DNA from: Ceratorhiza oryzae-sativae
Lineage: Eukaryota; Basidiomycota; Agaricomycetes; Cantharellales; Ceratobasidiaceae
DNA: 64,000 bases
Assembly: GCA_030998015.1 (NCBI GenBank)
Contig: JARWMV010000233.1
Location: 372,001-436,000 of the forward strand
Direction: 5' to 3'
In this document: positions 60,138 to 64,000 of the stretch, piece after piece
Position numbering within the stretch: the stretch's first letter is position 1
How the letters are laid out: every line of letters starts with the position of its first letter
Position numbers and translations under genes: made by a program
Notes under the pieces: generated by a model
Told to the model about the DNA's origin: nothing
Seen by the model: the letters and a program-made list of their open reading frames with translations, nothing else
Databases searched by the model: none

Positions 60138-63100
60138 ATGGCGAACACTGGAAACGCGTCTCGCAAGCCGTCTAGCTCGTCAGTCCAATCTGGTGTCCGT
60201 TCTCCAGCCCGCCAGTCCCCCGACTCGCTGGTATGTGTTTTCTTGTCCAGTCCGGCCTCTGGCTGACGAACGTTGCCCACAGTCTCATGTTCAGCACCGT
60301 AACCTAAGCCCGAGTTCAGCCGGGATGTTGGGTGGGCCTGGAAACTTCAAGAACTGGCAGGTAAGCGGCACGATAGCCATAGGCGGGCAGCACTGACCAA
60401 CGACGCGTCTCAAGGCCTGGAGTAGCCCGAACGGTAGTTCAGACAACCTTTCAAATCGTACTGCGTCCTTTTCCTCGCCTTCGAGCCTCGTCGACTCTGT
60501 GCCGCTGACTGACTCCCCGCGCCATTCACCCCTAAATGTGGTTTGGGAATTGGCACCCAAAGAGCCTAGCTTAGGTCCCCGGTACGCGACAGGCGAGTGG
60601 GAGTACGACACGGCAGGCAGCCCCGGCCGCGAGCAGTCTCCGTTGGTGCGTCTTGGGATTGATCGGGCTTGCATTGCTTCCGCTGATCCAAGGGACTATC
60701 TCATGCCTAATTTGCAGGAGATTCCAACTAACCAATTCTCAGTTCGACCACCGCGCCAACAAGCTTCTCAAGCTGCCCTATCCGCTAACCCAAACGCGAA
60801 GGACGCAGTCGGCCGTTACCCCTCAACCGCCCCACAACGATCCGCCATACAAAATCCAAGCTTTGGGTCAAATGCCTCGGGCTATTCTTCCGGCCTCCCT
60901 GCCGTTCCCTTTGAGTCGATCCAACCCGGCGACACCGAGGCTGAGCTAGCAACCCAAATGCGTTCGCTCGTGGTCGAGGAGGCGGCCTCGCGCCCGCCCC
61001 TCCCCTCGAGCCACGCGCGGGCCGTCTCCTATGCCGGCCTTGGTGTCGCGGAAGTCCAGCCATCGGGCATGCCCATGCCCGCTCCCCTCACCCCCACCGG
61101 TCCTTCGCCACGCTCGGTCAGCGCACTCCACTCGCAGCGCTCGGACCCCTCGATGGCTCGAACGTACGCCTACAGCCAGCCCGGTGCTCAAGATTATCCT
61201 CTATACTACCCTAGTGTCCACGGTAACCTGGGCCAGTACCCGTTCGGCACGCCAGGAGCCGAACCGTCTTTCGGCTCGCCTGCGATATCAAATGGAGTTC
61301 AGCGTATCTCCTATTTGACAGGTTACTCGACTCAGAACTCCTTTTACCCGGACGTATCTCAAGGCCCGTCGTCGTACTACTACACGTCCGGGCAGAGCAT
61401 GGTTTATCCGTCACCCCAAATTGGACACTCCCCCGTACCCGGCGCGATCCATTCGACTATGCCGCCCATGGCTCCCTCAAAAAGGGATATTCACCAGGTA
61501 TGCGCTTCCTACCCATGTTTCAGTCATTTCAGCTCATTGCTCTACAGGGAGCACACTTCCCTCATCGACAGTCGGCTTCGCTTTCACATCCACAGCGCGT
61601 GCTAATGACGAACATAACGCCAGGAACAACAGCGATGGGTATTCCTTCCGATCACTTCCCCCAATATGGCGTATCCAACCAAATGTTCGGCATGGGCCAG
61701 GGACTCAACATGCTTCATTCGCAGCCAGCCTACGGATTCCATGCCGCGGCGGCTCGCCCAGCCATGGGGTTCCCACATCTCCGTCAAGATGCTCCAATTG
61801 ACCCTTCAGCGACAGGGCGTAGCCCACTGCTAGAACAATTCAGGGCAGACAAATCGAAGACATGGCAACTTCGGGTACGATTTTAACGTTGATATCTTAC
61901 ATCATGATTGACCTTGACCCCCGCAGGATATTCGTGGGCATGTGACCGAGTTTTGTGGCGACCAACACGGCTCGCGCTTCATACAACAAAAGCTCGAAAC
62001 AGCGTCTGACGAAGAGAAGGAGGCGATTTTTTCGGAACTAGTCCCTGGCGGACTTTTATCTCTGATGACTGACGTGTTCGGGAATTATGTGGGTGTAATT
62101 CCATATCTACCCTGCATTTAGCCTAACACAATAACACAGGTTATTCAAAAACTGTTCGAGTTTGGTTCCTTGGAACAGCGAAATATTCTGGTTAGCGTCA
62201 TGAAGGGTCTTATGTTATCCCTGTCTTTGCAAATGTATGGCTGCCGTGTTGTCCAAAAGGTAAGTCGCACGCGCGTCGTACTCTGGCGCGCTTCACCTGA
62301 CTATATGCGTCGTCGCAGGCGATCGAGTGCATTACCCTCGAACAACAAGTTGCTTTTGTGCAAGAAATCGAGACTGACGTGATGCGTTGCGTGAAGGACG
62401 CGAACGGAAATCACGTACGTGTGACATAATCGTCCGTCGTCACCTAGACTCACGGCTTTCTCTAGGTGATTCAAAAGTTGATCGAAAAAGTATCACCGGA
62501 TCGTTTGGGCTTTGTTACCGCATTCCAAGGCAACGTCTACGATCTGGCCACTCATCCTTACGGTTGCCGTGTCTTACAGCGATGCTTTGAGCATTTGCAC
62601 GAGTCACAGACCAGACCACTCATCGACGAATTACACAAGTACACCACTCAATTGATGCAAGACCAGTTTGGCGTGAGTCAATTTTTGCTCTTCACATAGG
62701 CACAGGCTAAACTGCGCTTCTAGAACTATGTGATTCAATTCGTTTTGGAGCACGGGGCGCCGGCGGACCGGGATTGGATCTTGCACAAACTCCGGGGTCA
62801 GATGGTGCCAATGGCGAAACACAAATTCGCGTCAAACGTTTGCGAAAAGGCACTTGTCACAGCCGATTCCGAGTCGCGCCGGCTGTTGATAGAGGAAATC
62901 ATGACACCCCGGCCGGACGCGGTTAATCCCATCGTGTTGATGATGAAAGATTCGTTTGCAAGTACGTAGATCCATGCTTTCGCCCCGCACTGGCTCACGT
63001 ACCACTCGCTTAGATTACGTACTCCAACGTGCGCTTCAGGTTGTGGAAGGAGAGCAACGACACGTACTTGTCTCCAAGGTCAAGCCACAGCTCAACAATA

Positions 63101-63296
63101 TGAGGCGATATTCGAGCGCGTACAGCAAGCACCTGGCTTCGAGTAAGTATGCTTATTCTTCTCTGTGTTCGCCCTTAGCTAAAAGGTTTTGACAGTTGAG
63201 AAGCTGCTAAACGAAAGATCGAATGACGACCTGCTTCGCGGGCTACCTTCATCCGACGCTCCCGCTCACCCAACGCTTGGCTCAACCCTGAGCTAG
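60138..63296 (+). CDS. Pumilio-family (PUF) RNA-binding protein
   Basis: Sequence-specific RNA-binding protein that usually represses or localises target mRNAs through 3' UTR sites with a UGUA core. The start is the ATG at 60138 ([15 protein letters not shown]); the stop is at 63294-63296. The N-terminal half is a long disordered region rich in Ser, Pro, Gln and Tyr. The C-terminal half carries the PUM homology domain. Repeats read as [117 protein letters not shown] and DSFANYVLQRAL, which gives the eight helical repeats of the family, with Asn/Gln, Arg/Gln and Ser/Glu base-reading residues at the usual positions. At least eight introns split it, several inside a repeat at the GNY or GNH step. 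Confidence 0.93.
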
Positions 63297-64000
63297 TTAT
63301 TCTCTGACCTCCTTTTCGACCCCGAAAGGGGTCGCACGTGTGGTCCTCAATCACGCATCCGACTATTGCACACCACTACGCATAAACCCTCCTTAGCAGT
63401 TTTTTGCTCCATTTTTTTTTCTTGTCACATCCTTTCCTTCGTGTCCACATCCGTTCTTGACGAGGACTTCTCGTTTGTGTCTAATCTTCTGTTTGCTGTT
63501 TGAATTGCCTTTGCTCTCGATCGTTCGTCTCGGCATCTTTTCGTTCATACAAGCTCGTACAGAAAACCCTTGCACATTTTTTTTTTTGTTTGTTCGTTTG
63601 TTTTCTACGCAAGTTGCTTTCGACCCATACATGTGCCCTACAAGTACCAGCGTTTCCCCCACCTGTCAATCCCCATACCACACCAATCAATTAACTATCC
63701 ACACAAGCAACTGTGTGGCCCCTCTAACTACGAGTGAGCATGATTAGTGAGCAGATTAATTTGGTATTACCGATCACCTGATGCGGAGACGGCACTCGGT
63801 CCGCCATGTTTATCCTTGACCTCGACAGACTGTATCTCGGTTATTGTCCTCGCGGCTCTTGGATTGAAACATTGGTGCCAGGGTAATAATTCCACTTTGA
63901 AGAAACAATTGGGGGAGGGGCGAATTTAGCCTTGCTGTGCAACAACGACGTGTCACAATTGTTGGTAAAGCCTAATTTTATCCATTGTTCGTTCTCGGCG
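63297..64000. other. 3' flank of the Pumilio gene
   Basis: This T-rich stretch probably contains the 3' untranslated region of the Pumilio gene, with poly-T tracts near 63412 and 63579. A palindrome-like GACCCCGAAAGGGGTCG lies at about 63320 and could form a short hairpin just after the stop codon. No gene is seen up to the window end. Confidence 0.45.

Noticed and set aside
1..64000. CRISPR arrays, operons and bacterial signals
   Set aside because: The window is intron-rich fungal DNA; no regularly spaced direct repeats or ribosome-binding-site-led gene runs occur.

Overview
The window is nuclear DNA of a filamentous basidiomycete. Nearly every recognisable gene is split by short GT-AG introns of about 48-70 nt. 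The gene set (Sec16, mRNA guanylyltransferase, Skp1, kinesin-1, Pumilio, CreC-type WD40, mitochondrial bL27) is eukaryotic and fungal. The tandem DUF6535 genes, the FSDDE-type BCL7 homologue and the small RlpA-like secreted protein point to Agaricomycetes. I infer a Rhizoctonia/Ceratobasidiaceae-like genome, but this rests on family composition and gene style, not on a search.

Layout. Positions 1-16.6 kb are an accessory, gene-poor block. It holds three minus-strand DUF6535 paralogues (266-3444 intact; 6497-9889 and 13333-16631 frame-broken), interrupted by a plus-strand GH16 secreted glycosidase (4811-5957) and a 3.4 kb stretch without a recognisable gene. Positions 17.5-27.6 kb carry three plus-strand genes: a Ser/Thr-rich single-pass membrane protein, the very large COPII scaffold Sec16 (2083 aa in my model) and the mRNA capping guanylyltransferase. 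Positions 27.9-34.5 kb hold two small zinc-binding proteins, the copper chaperone ATX1 and, tail to tail with it, a ferric/cupric-type metalloreductase. Positions 35.4-43.1 kb hold CreC, pyroglutamyl peptidase I, an RlpA-like secreted protein, a divergent protein-kinase-like protein and mitochondrial ribosomal protein bL27. Positions 43.2-64 kb hold a glutamine synthetase-like enzyme, a WDR53-like protein, SKP1, an FAD oxidoreductase, phosphopantetheine adenylyltransferase, a BCL7-like chromatin protein, conventional kinesin and a Pumilio RNA-binding protein.

How the genes relate. There is no metabolic gene cluster. The closest functional neighbours are ATX1 and the metalloreductase, both parts of fungal copper/iron acquisition. 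Sec16 and kinesin-1 are trafficking genes. CreC and SKP1 belong to ubiquitin-linked regulation. Several neighbours are packed tightly: bL27m and the glutamine synthetase-like gene end 104 bp apart, and two divergent pairs share about 220-250 bp.

Most notable observations: a tandem DUF6535 array with one intact member and two decaying ones; a series of frame breaks that nearly all look like the loss of one base, also in conserved single genes (pyroglutamyl peptidase, RlpA-like); coding microexons of 11 and 14 nt required to rebuild conserved motifs; two GC-AG introns; and an 11-residue tandem repeat in Sec16 whose copies keep the protein sequence but differ synonymously. I did not find a convincing undescribed multi-gene system.
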